This document shows positions 35,475 through 53,388 of a stretch of 64,000 nt of DNA, one piece after another. The position numbers and the translations under genes were made by a program. The stretch lies in the NCBI RefSeq assembly GCF_964340395.1, contig NC_135549.1, positions 2,829,501-2,893,500 of the forward strand, in the 5' to 3' direction. The notes below the pieces were generated by a model, which worked only from the letters and a program-made list of their open reading frames with translations, ran no database searches and was not told the origin of the DNA. Position 1 is the stretch's first letter, and the number at the start of each line of letters is the position of its first letter. The DNA is from Glandiceps talaboti. Its lineage: Eukaryota > Hemichordata > Enteropneusta > Spengelidae.

Positions 35475-38280
35475 CTGCAGAGGTGAAAAGGAAATACAGA
35501 AATTATAAGTAAAGAAAGGAATCTCACTCTCTATACCAAACAATACAAGGAAGTCTGGGCAAACAGCTATTTCCAAACAGCGCTCCCAGTGGTCAAATTA
35601 TGCAATCTTTTTGTCTTTCTGATAACGCCCATTTGTAATACTTATGCCTATGGTAAAGATCTAGGAGCGGGCCACTCCAACAAGATCTATGTTTACGGAT
35701 ACTAAAACAGGAAAGCTATAGGAAAATCGAGGATATATTCTGCTCTACACACTTATGCTGCAACCAATAATGATAATCAAATTGTCAACAAGAAGCTACA
35801 GAATAGTGTAGAAGTGAAACCCGTTATAATATAAGTATGCTTTACATTATGTGCATGAGTGTGTGTATGTATAATGTAGGTATGTTTTTACATCCCAAAA
35901 ATAAAAGTTGAAGCAGTTTTACGTTTTGTGTAATAATACTCATACAACTGCAAAACATTCAATTATGAAATCATAACTGAAGGGCCATTGAAACAACGCT
36001 TGGTGTAAAGTAGTGACAAACCGGTTGACTGTACTATGATAGGTATGTAGAATGACAAGATTGCTGTATTCTATTGCAAAGAAATGTTAAATAAGAGTTT
36101 AGCAATATTGAGAAAAGGACAGATTTTTATACCAATATTAATGAGAGAGCGAATCGAAAAGTATGCAGTCGTTTGTGGCTACTTCTCTATACACTCCTAA
36201 AATCTGAGGTAACCATGGTAACTGTATTAGAAACTGTTTGTTTTGTAAAGGCGCAGCAATACAAAGGTCACCTCGATGATTTGTTATTCAACGACGGGTA
36301 AATATTACGCCTTTGGCCCCGGCATGTGAGGGTAGGCAAACACACAGTTATGAATATATGGGTTTGATGAGAATTGCTCTGATATGACGGATTGCGAGTG
36401 CTGATGAACAGTGTTATGTACCTTGTGCAGTAGTTTGTGAGCAATAGCTAAGCAACTTCACCATTTGCTTCGTTTGGTAAATAGCGGTTGTGAAACCTCC
36501 ACTATGTTTGAACAATAGTGTTTTGGTTTCGATGCGGGTAATTACACGTAAATATGTATGTGCAGTTCCTTGACCTGACATCAAAGATTTATATCGTTTG
36601 AAACATTGAAAATATAGACTGAATCACGGACGAAGGATTGATTGGAGGCCTAGCTACATTGGCTGAGAGAATTACATCTACGACAGTCACCAGTGGAGAA
36701 GGGTGGGATGGGGGTCACAACTATTGAGGTCTAGAAGTGGCGATAGACCGGCAGATACACGACATTTATCATCCGCCTCTTCTGGTATGCCCTGAAGTCG
36801 TCGAGGCAACATTTGGGACTAAAATACCCCTTTGCAATAATTCATATACAGTATGTTGTAAATTCCAAGTCCATTTAGACCAACGTAGTACCTCGATCAT
36901 TACATCATTTGAGGAGTAAATAACTGACATGTTCCTACCTCTTGTAACGTCCTAAGTGTATACAGTCAGTTGAATCTGTCTACGTATATCACGTAATTAC
37001 ATTGTATTGGCATGCCGGTCGTGTCACTGAAGGGTTACCACATAAATTATGCAAAATTGACCGTGCTAGCATAACACTAAAGTGGAAGCGTGACTACTTT
37101 ATCACATACTGATGTGATTTGCTAATATTAAATCCCTAAAACTAGGAACCTTTGTGGGAAATTACAAAATGTATTTACCCCGAAGTACTTACATGTAATA
37201 TATGTTTGTGGCAGGAATGGAATATAAATTTCTCCTAAATGTTAGTTTCTTAGGAAGTTCAAACTATATCATTGGAGGAAAGAGCTGTTGTTCCAAATCA
37301 ATCAAATCGATGAAAATAAACATGACATATGTTTCCTTACATTTACATTTGCATATCGCATATGATGTAAAATTCCACCATTATATATGCTGGGGACTCA
37401 GTGCGATAAGGTCAGAAGATCTGGTAAGTGATACATATATCCTCTTGACAGATTATACCTAAACTGATCTTTGTTGAAGAGAAGATAGATAGAAGATCAG
37501 TTGAAGGAAAAAGCTGTGACATCCACTTGAATCTTGACTCCATGACTTTCCATAGTTACATGTTAGGGAATATATAATCTGTAGGAACAAATGATTGATA
37601 CAAGTGATGTCCTTCACATTTGGCAGACGATCTTGTCTTGAACGTACAAATACATATATTTTGCTGACTATCTGAGAAATATCTATTTGGTATCAATATA
37701 TGGAATTCACACTAGAGACAAAATTGTTTAGATTTAAAATCTGAACAATTTTGTCTCTAGTGTATTCGCTTTGTGTTGAATTCAATTAAAAGTTATTATA
37801 TATATATTTTTTACTATAACATGAACTTTCCTTTAAAAATCTGCTAAGTCTTAATTGTATCAATTTCTATGTACCGTTCTCTTCTGTATTTATAACTGTG
37901 CAGTCTGATGGACTGCAGTACTTTCACAAAAGTACCTACCGAACATCTTTCTTCATGTGATCCTCAAAAAGAATACCCGCAAGCAAAATCATGCCGGTAT
38001 TCTTTCACATCCAATTTCTCACATGCTTGAGATATTTTCAAGTAACATGAAACTTGTAAATTTGATATTACCCTGCAGTTGTGTGTAATAGTGACACCAG
38101 AATGAAGGCAACTGGCGCAAGCAGGTCGTATTTTTGAGTACAGTGTCGTGAGTTTAGCGAATTGGTCGAACCGCCTCAACTTTATTCACTTCTAGCTGAC
38201 TAACACGGTAGATGTTTAAATACGTCTACCTTCCAAAATACAAACATTTGCTTAATAAAAAATAAATATAACCACAAATA
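35475..38280. other. Intergenic region between the divergent P450 and SULT genes
   Basis: No coding sequence recognised. It should contain the P450 5' UTR exon and promoter. It holds a 27-bp-arm palindrome at 37709-37763. Confidence 0.5.
37709..37763. repeat. Near-perfect palindrome, 27-bp arms
   Basis: The left arm begins 'acactagagacaaaattgtt' and the right arm ends with its complement. One mismatch in 27 and a single-base centre. Possibly a foldback remnant or cruciform-prone site. Confidence 0.92.
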
Positions 38281-38289
38281 CACTTCGGC

Positions 38290-38915
38290 CTCTGTATTAT
38301 TAAATCAGATTTTAAGCTTGAACCTTATTCAATAAAATTAAATAATACTGAACTAAGAGTAATAATCAGTAAATTTAGACTAAGTGACCACAAGCTTGAA
38401 ATTGAAAAAGGCTGTTACAACAAAATACCAGCAAAAAGTAGATTATGTAAAACATGCAATTCAACACAAATAGAAGACGAAAAACACTTTGTTCTACAAT
38501 GTCCCATTTATGATTTACACAGGCAAGACCTATTTAATGAAGCTGATATATATATATTGATAATTTTAGAAACTTACCAGAAGAACAAAAATTTAAAGAA
38601 ACAATGAACAACACAAATCTAATTATTGCACTTGGCAAATATATCAAATTAAGCAATATACAAAGAGACCACCACCTACAAAATAATTGTAATACATAAT
38701 AAAATATACATCTCTATAAATCTGTCTAATTACCATACATTATTTTTCTCTTTCTTTACATTGAATAGCTTTTGTAGTTCATTAGTTTTATTATGTTATG
38801 TAATGGTTCTTTGAGATAGTTTATTAGTTTTGTTATTATTTTCCTTTTATGTTTTGTACCATTAACAACTCCCCAGGGTTTTGTTATGTGTACTCAAATA
38901 AATGATTGAACGATT
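38290..38915 (+). mobile_element. Non-LTR retrotransposon remnant (Cys-His tail of ORF2)
   Basis: A frame without a start codon reads LRVIISKFRLSDHKLEIEKG, then KSRLCKTCNSTQIEDEKHF and VLQCPIYDLHRQDLF, the C..C...EDE.HF...CP.Y tail of many animal LINE ORF2 proteins. Near 38550 a TA run shifts the frame. The product continues NFRNLPEEQKFKETMNNTN and stops at 38699. The end at about 38900 ('actcaaataaatgattgaac') resembles a LINE 3' end. Dead copy. Confidence 0.8.
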
Positions 38916-38964
38916 ATCAAGTTACCTATTGAAACAAATTGAGCAAGGTTTTGTTACGGATTCA

Positions 38965-38970
38965 TATAAA
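38965..38970 (+). promoter_or_regulatory. Possible TATA box of the sulfotransferase gene
   Basis: TATAAA followed by GG, 153 bases before the ATG and just after the LINE remnant. Position and sequence are plausible; no transcript evidence. Confidence 0.3.
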
Positions 38971-39122
38971 GGCCCATATATGAAGTGTATTTGTGTCCAA
39001 AGTCCCACCCATAAATCACCTGAGCGACACTTACCCTTTGTCCTGACAAATCAACTGACAGCTAAAATTCATGCTGACCTGTGAATATACTTTGACCTGT
39101 TCTGAAGTCGCCGATTGCAAAC

Positions 39123-40034
39123 ATGGAAGAAAAATGGCCAGTGTTCTTTCAAGACGGCTGCTACTTTGTGAAAAGTGTACATGATGAAAACTTTGTCAAA
39201 GAACGTCGCATCAACGACTGGGATATCCGCGATGATGATATAATCGTTCAGACATTCCCAAAGTCTGGGACTATTTGGATGTTTAACGCCATATCCAAGT
39301 TATACCCTGATCTGAATTGGAAGTTACCGAGTACAGGGAAGATGGCTCGATTAGGTCAGTTCTATGAAAGTACGGAGGGGAAGGAAGGCTTATATGCTGA
39401 ACAGGTTAGATCTCTAAAATCATCGTTGGAACAGCTACCATCACCACGGCTGCTCATATGTCATGTCCCACCTCAATTCTTTCACAAAGCTTGGCAAGAA
39501 GGAAAAACCAAGTGTAAGATTATATATATAACGAGAAATCCCAAAGATGTATGTGTCTCCTTCTACAATTTTGTAAAATCCGTTAAGTTTGCCGAAATGA
39601 ATTTGACATGGGATGAATGGTTTGAGGCTTTTGTTAATGGCAAAGTATGGTATGGACCTTGGATTGACAACGTGTTGGCATGGAAACGGTACAGGGTTAA
39701 CGACAACGTTTGTCACGTGACATACGAAGATATGAAGAGAGATATGAAGTCAGTTTTGGCCAAAATTGTCCGTTTCTTGGGTCGTCCAAAGTCGGATGAA
39801 GAAATTGATGCAGTGGTTAATCGGTGTCACATTGATAGCATGAGAGCCGCTGGTGATGACACTGTTACCATGGTTGTAAGGGACGATACATCGTGGAAGG
39901 AGGGAGGGAAATACTTCCGTAAAGGCCAAGTCGGAAACTGGAAACATTACTTTACTGTTGCCCAAAATGAAATATTCGACAGAGAAATAACATCCGAATT
40001 AGAGAAACGCGGGTTGGGTTTTAATTTGGAATAA
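39123..40034 (+). CDS. Cytosolic sulfotransferase (SULT-like), 303 aa, intronless
   Basis: Transfers sulfonate from PAPS to hydroxyl or amine groups of small molecules in the cytosol. Motifs: 5'-phosphosulfate loop TFPKSGTIW (44-52), catalytic-base histidine in LLICHVPPQFF (H114), 3'-phosphate-binding ITRNPKDVCVSFYNF (136-150, with R138 and S146), and C-terminal RKGQVGNWK (266-274). All key residues are present and the length is normal (about 290-300 aa). The ATG context is AACATGG. One uninterrupted exon, unlike vertebrate SULT genes, which have several introns; a retrocopy origin is possible. An AATAAA hexamer overlaps the stop codon (40030-40035), too close to be assumed functional. The acceptor substrate cannot be predicted. 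Confidence 0.95.
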   Translation: MEEKWPVFFQDGCYFVKSVHDENFVKERRINDWDIRDDDIIVQTFPKSGTIWMFNAISKLYPDLNWKLPSTGKMARLGQFYESTEGKEGLYAEQVRSLKSSLEQLPSPRLLICHVPPQFFHKAWQEGKTKCKIIYITRNPKDVCVSFYNFVKSVKFAEMNLTWDEWFEAFVNGKVWYGPWIDNVLAWKRYRVNDNVCHVTYEDMKRDMKSVLAKIVRFLGRPKSDEEIDAVVNRCHIDSMRAAGDDTVTMVVRDDTSWKEGGKYFRKGQVGNWKHYFTVAQNEIFDREITSELEKRGLGFNLE

Positions 40035-40454
40035 ATGCGTGGAAAAGGGCTGAGACGGAACTTGACTAATTACAAACTGTCAAATTATAAATATGTAATT
40101 GCCAGTTGAGAGTCACCTGGCAAACAGACACCTGTCTCGAAAGCTAAATATAGTTTCTTAATCAATATTATATGTACATTATGTCATTCTCACACGGCAT
40201 CTACAGACAACCGAAAATGTTTCAACTTTTTTCCTCGTCCTTTGTATTGTGCCAGGAAGGATAAATATAAACATAACGCGAAAACTACAGGACAATCATC
40301 ACATTACACTGTGTTGCATGTCATGTGTAAAAACATTTACTCCAAGGATAATTTATGCTCATGTAAAATCAAGGCGTACGTGTTATTCTGTAAGCTTAAA
40401 TGTTGATTTGTTGCTATGTATTTGCATTTTTGGGACTTCCCATTCACCATACAG

Positions 40455-40934
40455 TTTCAAGATACAAGGAATTTTTTTTTTTTACAAAAATTGATATTTT
40501 TAGACCTAATTTGCATATCGCTGATGGGATTATCATGTTATGAATACAGCTTCATCGATCTACACATCGCCAGATCATCCCCAATAAATTTCAACCTAAT
40601 CTGTTTTGGAATGATAGATTTTTGACCAAAAAGACAGATTTTCATACCTAATTTGCATATCACTGATGGGATCATCATGTCATGAACAATTCTTAATCTA
40701 AACACATCTAAGATTGTTCCAACCAAATTTCAGACCGATCTGCAGAGAAGTTTTGGAGTTTAAGTGTTTTGACAAAAAAATCACATATTTTTACCCAAAT
40801 CACACATTGATGGTAAGATCATTTTGATTTGAACAATTTCCCAACCAGATACCCAAGGTAATATACCCACAAATATCATGGCAATCAGTCCAGCAGTTTT
40901 TGACTTCAAGTTGTTTACACACTTCCACACATCC

Positions 40935-40971
<37 letters not shown>

Positions 40972-41020
40972 CTTTGCCATGCCTATAATACTACTGAACC
41001 TTTTCAGATCAGTTGTGCTA
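40455..41020 (-). repeat. Microsatellite-headed dispersed repeat, copy 2
   Basis: Read on the minus strand, a (TCTG)n run (40935-40971) is followed by 'aacttgaagtcaaaaactgc' and units with 'agtgatatgcaaattaggt'. These match copy 1 in DUF229 intron 6. Units recur at about 150 bp. Confidence 0.75.
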
Positions 41021-41792
41021 AAAACTAGAGTGACACTCGTAATCAAACTATGTGACCGTACCATACTTTATTGACTGTAGTGTGACACTGCATAGTTTAT
41101 CCTTGACCCGGCCTGACCCTATTCTTACAATAGTGTTCAACCAGTCATGAATGTTAGCCTGTCTCAAGCTGCTAAAACTGCATTTTGTACCTACTGGCGA
41201 GTTTCTCTATTTATCAGTGCAACCTTTCACTCCCTGGTGGTGTTCCATAGTAAACAAATTGTTGATAAACTTATAAGGCAAATACTGGCTTGTAGACTAC
41301 ACAGATATTAATATGACACACACTCCGACAATAAACTTGAAGTATATAATACATACATTCAACTCAACTGATTTTATTTATCATGCCCGATTCAGGAAAC
41401 CAGATACATTGTGTTTATTATGATCTTGATAACATATGAGAAATAGTTTTGGTGCTCACAAGTTTTGATTTCAGAAAACAAACGAATACAAACTATTGAA
41501 TTTAACGTCTCGGAAGAGTAAGTTGAATCCTGATCGCATCGCTCTGATTAATTCATGGCTATTAAAGTATGTTCGTCCATTTTGTCATCAATCGTGCACT
41601 TCCTATCTGTCTGTGTTCATGGAATGTTACAAGGTGAGATTGATATTTGAACGTTCTGAAATGCTAATGAGGCACATATTTTTTGTGTGCACCAATTGAG
41701 GCCTAGCTTTAATGGTTGACTGTGGCGTCCTCTAAGTGTTGTCAGCTTCGCCTGAATACACCTGAAGGACATACCGTTGCCATATATTAAAG

Positions 41793-42156
41793 GCCTAATA
41801 AAAATTGTGTGGTTCCGATTACGCTCAATTTTAGAATAGGTGGGGTAAGTAGATTTTTTATTTAATTTTATTATATTTTTTCTGTGTGAGTGTCTAGTTC
41901 AGGTTTCCATTGTTTACCAAATGGTCTCTGTGTTATTTATTTCTTCCTATCAGATGTACAGCCATTACAGATTGGAAGCACAGTTTTATTTTGTCTTTTT
42001 AAGTTGATGTCAGTTACCACATCCACCATTTACCGTGAGACTTCACACAATTTTTGCGTTTTTATTTTTTTTCGAATACATAAAAAAAAATTGGGTCGGC
42101 AGTGAAAAGCTAGGTTGGCTCGGGTAACTGGAACCAAACAATACTTTTTTTTAGGC
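41793..42156. mobile_element. MITE-like element 'GCCTAA', copy B (364 bp)
   Basis: Opposite orientation to the copy at 8180-8533 and alignable throughout. Ends: 'gcctaataaaaattgtgtgg' and 'ggaaccaaacaatac' to 'ttaggc'. The inverted ends are about 30 bp and imperfect. No transposase. Confidence 0.8.
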
Positions 42157-42802
42157 CTAAATACATACATTACGGTTACTATATATCACTCGACGTCCAC
42201 CTTTTATGTGCACGCCAGGTCACCAATGGCTCTATTGCGTGTGTGAGTATGTTTTTCTTTCCCTGGCCAAGGTCTTCTTTTCACTCACAGTATTTAAGAA
42301 TTCAGTTGTTTTACTCACAATTTATTCAGACGTTTAACCAAGACCAAAAATATATGTACATTTAAGGCATTGTCAGGACAGAATTGTATACTGCTTTATA
42401 TGTTAGCTCCATCGCATGCATCGGTCCTCAAGCGACTGAAGTGACGGTTGTCGGAGTAGCTGTTTGAGGGCCAGATAAGGTCACCAAAGGCGAAATACTG
42501 GTCATGTTAACGTAGATAAAGAACTTCCCACATGGATGAACCGACAGTAATATATATATCGTTATAGGATGGGCACTGTATTTTCTATCGCACCAAATGT
42601 CGATATCAACCGTGGTTCACACAGATTCACATATGGTGCAAGTAAGGGTGGAATTGGTTTTATGTTATCTATCGGCTAGAAAGTTAGCATAACAGTTGTT
42701 AGTAATATCATACAGGTGAACTGCTAGGGTTGAAGTCAGCTTCGAAAATTGAAATTGCGCAGTTTTTTGGAAGTCCATATCATATAGACTCACATTTAAA
42801 CA

Positions 42803-42906
42803 CAGATATATAAGAGATAGAGATAGAGATATAGAGATAGCGATATATATAGAGATAGAGATATAGAGAGATAGAGGTAGAGATAGAGATAGAGGTAGAG
42901 ATATAA
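42803..42906. repeat. (AGAGATAG)n microsatellite
   Basis: About 100 bp of AGAGAT/AGATAT units, immediately upstream of the SDR gene. Confidence 0.93.
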
Positions 42907-43025
42907 AGATGAGTTGGCAACCTTACCTAGTTGTCATGACGACAGAAACGTGTGATATATATTTACACATCTGTTCTTCCAAAATGTTCATTTGTCGTAG
43001 AAATTGCTGAATTGAATCATTTTGA

Positions 43026-48270
<5,245 letters not shown>

Positions 48271-48289
48271 ACGTGGTTTCAGAAATTCC

Positions 48290-48308
48290 ATTGTACATAT
48301 AGTCTGTC

Positions 48309-48383
<75 letters not shown>

Positions 48384-48925
48384 GCCTGCCTGCCTGCCTG
48401 CCTGTCTGTCTGTCTGTCTGTCTGTGTCTCTCTCTGTCTGTGGACACGATATCTCAAAATCTGCTACATCTATGCCAATGAAACCTGGTACACATCTTCC
48501 ATATGGTGCTGACAACAACAAATTAGATTTTGGGAAATATTCCATGAACATTAATTAGTCATTTGCATAATTAATAGTTTTAAGAAATTAGGCTATCGGA
48601 ACACATACTTCAAATTCAATATAATGTGGTAGTATGTTAACCATAATAAAACGCAAATGTCCTATAGGGTTTATTGATGTAGTTCATACCTTAATGAATA
48701 ACTTGCATTATTAATGATTTGCAGCAAGTAAGCTATATCTTAAGAATTTTCTCTTCAAAGTCTGCAAACATTTGGTACACACATCAACCATTACAAAGCA
48801 CACATACCCTAAAAAGCTATAGTTTTAGTTTTAATGGGTAATTTGCATGATTAATGATTTCGGTAATTAAGCTATATCTGTGTAATGTAAGCTTCAATTT
48901 TGATGTAATTTGGAACATATATCAC
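48290..48925 (+). repeat. Microsatellite-headed dispersed repeat, probable copy 3
   Basis: (TCTG)n at 48299-48430 is followed by 'ggacacgatatctcaaaatc' and degenerate units with 'atttgcataattaatg' and 'taagctatatct'. Structure is like the repeats at 17.5 and 40.5 kb, but sequence similarity is weaker. Confidence 0.55.
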
Positions 48926-49012
48926 TACACTACGCTACGCTACGCTACGCTACACTACGCTACACTACACTACACTACACTACACTACACTACGCTACAC
49001 TACACTACACAG
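48922..49012. repeat. (CTACG/CTACA)n microsatellite
   Basis: About 90 bp of pentanucleotide units between dispersed repeats. Confidence 0.93.
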
Positions 49013-49319
49013 GAGCTTGGCTTTGAAGGCGAGTGATTAATATATTCCAATAAGAATCGAACCTAAAACCCTATAGGTTTTAGCTCTGAAGTCCACGATA
49101 ATTGAGCAATATTTTAACGATGCAAGCTCCAAATTTCAAAGAGTTTCATATAGTTACGTTTCCAATTAAGGGTTACATCATGTATAATGGCTATAGCTCA
49201 GATTTTTGGATTTTATCTATGTGTGTACATTAATTGTACGACTGAAAATTATAGTTTTGCTCTTACAGGAGGCATTCAGTTCAAATCTGATTGCAAGTTT
49301 TAGCATTACGCCAATCAGA

Positions 49320-50095
49320 CACTTAAAATCATGGTTTACTAGTGAGAGGTCAATATTGCTTTGAGTGTGATGAACAAACGATTCGAGTCATCTGCAGTAT
49401 CCATTTACAATACACTAGTTCTTCTATATTTCGATTATTGTAATACTGTGTGGTCCCATGCTAGTAGTGAGACCAATATTTTGCGGCTGCAGCGGCTGCA
49501 AAACCGTGGCATGCGTATTATTTTTGAAATGTCACTATAAAACACACAGTGTTGATATGTTAACACGCCTGAAGTGGATGTCAGTGAAGCAAAGATTTTA
49601 CTTCTGTAAATGTGTTTTAATGTATAAGATCAACAATAATTTAACTCCTCATTATCTTAACAGTTCAACCAAAATAGATAAAGATAATTACAGAACCAGG
49701 GCTAGTGCCGGAGTAGATTTCTATCACAATGACTGCCATAGAAGTTCTTTGAAATATATGGCATCCAATATTTGGAATAGGATTCCCAGATCTACAAGAG
49801 ATCTGGAATCTCTGAATGGTTTTAAACAGACATGTGCCCGACACGTACTCAATGTTTCGTAATCGTTTCTTGAATTGTATACATGTTTGAACTCTTTAGC
49901 GACAGTACTCGACTTTATACTCTGTTTTGTTTTGTTTTGTTTTGTTTTGTTTTGTTTTGTTCATCGAGTTACTTATTACTTTGTGTTTTATGTACTCTTA
50001 AAGATATTTTATGGCTCCATGAAAAACAGCCACTACTTTGTAGAAAGCTGATTGGATTCCAGTAAAGAATAAGAATAAGAATTAGAAGTCGAAAA
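49320..50095 (+). mobile_element. Non-LTR retrotransposon 3' remnant
   Basis: Frame 1 reads SAVSIYNTLVLLYFDYCNTV, then NILRLQRLQNRGMRIIFEM. After a frameshift near 49535 another frame reads VDMLTRLKWMSVKQRFYFCK to HYLNSSTKI and SSLKYMASNIWNRIPRSTRD, stopping at 49860. The 'YCNTVW...LQRLQNR..R' and 'W.RIP...R' patterns are those of LINE ORF2 C-termini. A (TTTTG)n run and the tail 'aaagaataagaataagaatt' near 50064-50085 mark the 3' end. Dead copy. Confidence 0.8.
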
Positions 50096-51350
50096 AGAAT
50101 GGAAGATCATTCAATGTACAACAAAAATAATGTAGGGTCCAGAACTAAGCTCTGAGAACGCCACAATTTATTGGCAAATACATCGAGTTGACACTGTCAG
50201 AACAAACATTCCTGCATAACCCTGAAACAAACAGCAAGGGTAAACCTTTAATACCATAGACAAAAGTACATCATGGTTATTTAAGGAGGTAGTTTACTAA
50301 ATTAATCACAGACTGTTTGTGCTGTAATTTTTCTGGAAGCCGTATTGATGTTCAATTCATATAAAATCTTATTTTGATCCATGAATGACCTCGAGCGATT
50401 ACTAACTAAATTTTTTCCAAAATTTTATCCATAGAGGGAAAAATAGAAAATGGCTTATAGTTGTCTGGGGTATGTTCAGATCCTTTCTCATATATTAGTT
50501 TTACGTTTGCTATTTTGATAGCACTGGACACCCTGTAGGAAAAGGAAAAATTAAAAAATATATTCTAAGGGCTTAGATATTGTGTAGATATTGTGTTATG
50601 TCAGTAGCATCTGATAAAAGTCTGGTAGGGATAATGTCAAAGCCACACGATTTGTTGACATCTAACGTCAGCAAAAGATGTTGGACTTCATATTGGGTTG
50701 TGGGGTAAAGATATAATGAATTGGGGATTGGGTCTGTTAACTAATTTTTAAAATTATTATGTTCTATTTTATTACAAGCTAGCTTTGGCTCAATATTTAC
50801 AAAGAAGTCGTTGAAAGCCGGCACGATAGCGTGCGGTGGGGTATATTCAGGTTCATTTTTCATCTGAAGAAATTTTAAGTTTGTCAGGAGACTACACTAT
50901 TGACATTTCTATTACCCCTTCCAAGAACATCATTAATTATATTCCTTTTCTTAGTATTACCCTTATTCTCATAAAATAAATTACCCGTATTCCTGAAAAT
51001 AGAGAAGTTAAAATATTGCTATAGTGTTTATACTTACTGAAAACAACTGGATTAAAATTTGATTTGATAACATTGATATATAGTTTCTGTTTCCTATCTA
51101 TCGATTTCTTTAAAGCTCGACGGTTCAATGCTGGTTTGTTACACCTGGACTACTTAATATTGCGACAAATAATTGGTGCACGTTTTCAGTGAAAACTGCA
51201 CAAACATTGACATCTTTACATTCACAGATATCGTACACTTTCAAAGTTTCTATGGAATAATTCTGCATCGCGTCGTGATTTATAGAACTACTATGTTCAT
51301 ACTGAATTTCTTTCTTTACGTATATGTTGCCCTAGTAGATCCATAGGTAG
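50096..51350. other. AT-rich intergenic sequence
   Basis: No gene or clear element recognised. Confidence 0.5.
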
Positions 51351-51417
51351 TTAATATTTGCTCTTTTTCTGATCACCTTTACTTTGACCAGCAACTGACG
51401 TTGCGACTGGCAGTGTG

Positions 51418-51662
51418 GATGCATGCATGCATGGGTGGATGGGTGGATGGATGGATGGATGGATGGGTTGGAAGGTGGATGGATGGATGGATGGGTTGGT
51501 AAGTAGGTGGATGGATGGATGGATGGGTTGGTAGATGGATGGATGGATGGATGTATGGATGGATGGGTTGGTAGGTGGATGGATGGATGGGTTGGTAGGT
51601 AGGTAGGTAGGTGGATGGATGGATGTATGGATGGATGGGTTGGGAGGTGGATGGAAGGATGG
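51418..51662. repeat. (GGAT)n microsatellite heading a dispersed repeat
   Basis: GGAT/GGTT/GTAG units; begins 'gcatgcatgcatg', as does the array at 59963-60069. Confidence 0.95.
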
Positions 51663-51664
51663 AT

Positions 51665-52290
51665 GAATGTACAATCTAATGTTTGTTAGTCTTATCCACA
51701 GTCTACTACATGTATTTTGCCCTCCAGGACAAAATGGCAATTTCCGAAATATCCCCAGCCATTATCGACGCCATTTATAGCTGATATCCTCCAAGTGAAT
51801 GGGATATCCTAGTGATGGTATAATGTACAACTTCATTCCTCTATCGATGTACAGTTGAGTCAGCTGAACTTGTTCCCGCCCGAGTATATAGAGGGCGGTG
51901 TACCAGCCTACATCATGCTACACTACGTTTCTTCTGACTGACCTTCAGACCTACAGAAATAAAGAAAAGATATTGACTTAAAAGAAAATATTCATGCAAT
52001 TGTATTGAAAGCTGGGAAAAATCAATTTGTCAATGTAGGAAAATCAGAACATTTTACACTACTGTATTTTATTCATAATGATCACAAGTGAATATTTTTC
52101 TCGTAATTGTGACTTTCTGGGCTTCAACTTTATCCTTGCCTATTGACTATGCATACCAACAAATGACTATATTGAAAATATTTGTGTGTTTACAGAGATT
52201 GGTTTAGTTGAACCGTTTACGAGGCGAAACTCCAAGGCGTGTATGGTACAAACAAACCTGGAAAAGAGTGGCACCTGTTTCATCAAATTT
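51665..52290 (+). repeat. Dispersed repeat 'GGAT-headed', copy 1
   Basis: After the GGAT array: 'tgtttgttagtcttatccac', then an 80-bp block 'atggcaatttccgaaatatc...gggatatcctag' that is identical in the copy at 60128. Further shared blocks are 'gatgtacagttgagtcagct', 'ctatgcataccaa' and 'ggtttag'. This copy is longer than the second. No coding capacity recognised. Confidence 0.85.
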
Positions 52291-52679
52291 GGATTAGTTT
52301 TTTTTTAGGCATAACGTCTGTTATATGATTCCATGTTTTACTATTATTGAACTCATAACACCTAACCTTTCTGATCATTTTTACACACTGTGCTTCTTCA
52401 AACTTACATACATGCATATAAGTACAATATAGACAAAGGTGCTATTGCAGTATTACAAATGCGGAAAGGTAACAAGGTCGGCACATCTCCTAAGTTTACC
52501 TCCAGAAGGCGTTTGTGGTTGAAAGAATGGTGCAAGGTGCGAGCTTGTGAAATATTATCCCTGTTCTACAAGGAAATGGTGGAACGTACTGTTGTTCTAT
52601 TATTATTGTTTTTAAATATCAAATGTAATCACACAGAATATCAGCTTTATAAACGGATCACGTGATAATAAGCTTATTC

Positions 52680-53230
52680 ATTAACAAAATACTGGTCACT
52701 ATCTTAAGAATCTTTTTGCTGAGTTAGGGGTGACGTGCGCTTGGTTTCAACAGGGTGTTGGTGATGGGGTGAGGTTCCTAGCACTCATCGATCAAGCAGC
52801 GCTTGTCAGATAATTTTGTACAAAATTGGAATATTAGGCTAGGTGATTCGACCAGAGCTAGACTTTACAAGCACTTTAAATCTTATCTAAATATCACTAC
52901 AATACAACGCTTTAGACAAGCCCTCACTAGATTAAGAGTGTCCTCAAATAATCTTGAAATTGAGTCAGGCAGATGGGCTAGGACGAGAAAGGCACTGGAA
53001 CAAAGGCAATGCACTAGATGTCAAGACATCGAAGTCGACGAAGATGAATTCCATTTTATTGTAATATGTCCTAAATACGAAGCAATTAGACATAAACACA
53101 TTCAATAGCATTACTGGAGACAACCACACTTTTTCAAATTCATTGATTTAATTTCCTGTGACAACGAGTTTGTTAGTATTCGGCAACTGGCCTCTTTATC
53201 TATGAAATATTGAAAATTAGGAATGAAGAG
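52680..53230 (+). mobile_element. Non-LTR retrotransposon remnant (zinc-knuckle-like tail)
   Basis: One frame reads NLFAELGVTCAWFQQGVG. After a frameshift near 52790 the next reads QRLSDNFVQNWNIRLGDS, RFRQALTRLRVSSNNLEIES and RQCTRCQDIEVDEDEFHF, then CPKYEAIRHKH. Past an in-frame TAG at 53106 it continues YWRQPHFFKFIDLIS. The L.vSshnLEIE.GRw ... C..C....DE.HF...CP.Y pattern is typical of animal LINE ORF2 C-termini and is the same type as at 38290. Pseudogenic. Confidence 0.85.
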
Positions 53231-53388
53231 CTATAACTTGATGTAACATTGATGTGATAATATAACAAAACTGTTCGTTGGCAACTTCTGAGCCACTTAT
53301 CTCAAAGGTCAACGGTCTCAAAATAAATCATGTACTCCATGTATTAGTATTAGTCTTGTTATAGAAAGCTGCTGTAAACTACTACCAC

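Larger units (their letters stand above)
41021..43025. other. Intergenic region between SULT and SDR genes
   Basis: Contains MITE copy B (41793-42156) and an (AGAGATAG)n run ending about 120 bp before the SDR start codon. No other gene recognised. Confidence 0.55.

Noticed and set aside
35462-35527. Upstream hydrophobic extension of P450 exon 1
   Set aside because: The frame has no ATG there, and a polypyrimidine-CAG acceptor separates it from the ATG at 35461.
39441-39965. Minus-strand frames within the sulfotransferase gene
   Set aside because: Antisense shadows of a clearly coding exon.
52390-52665. 91-codon frame upstream of the LINE remnant
   Set aside because: No resemblance to LINE or other proteins, no ATG-supported start, and only chance length.
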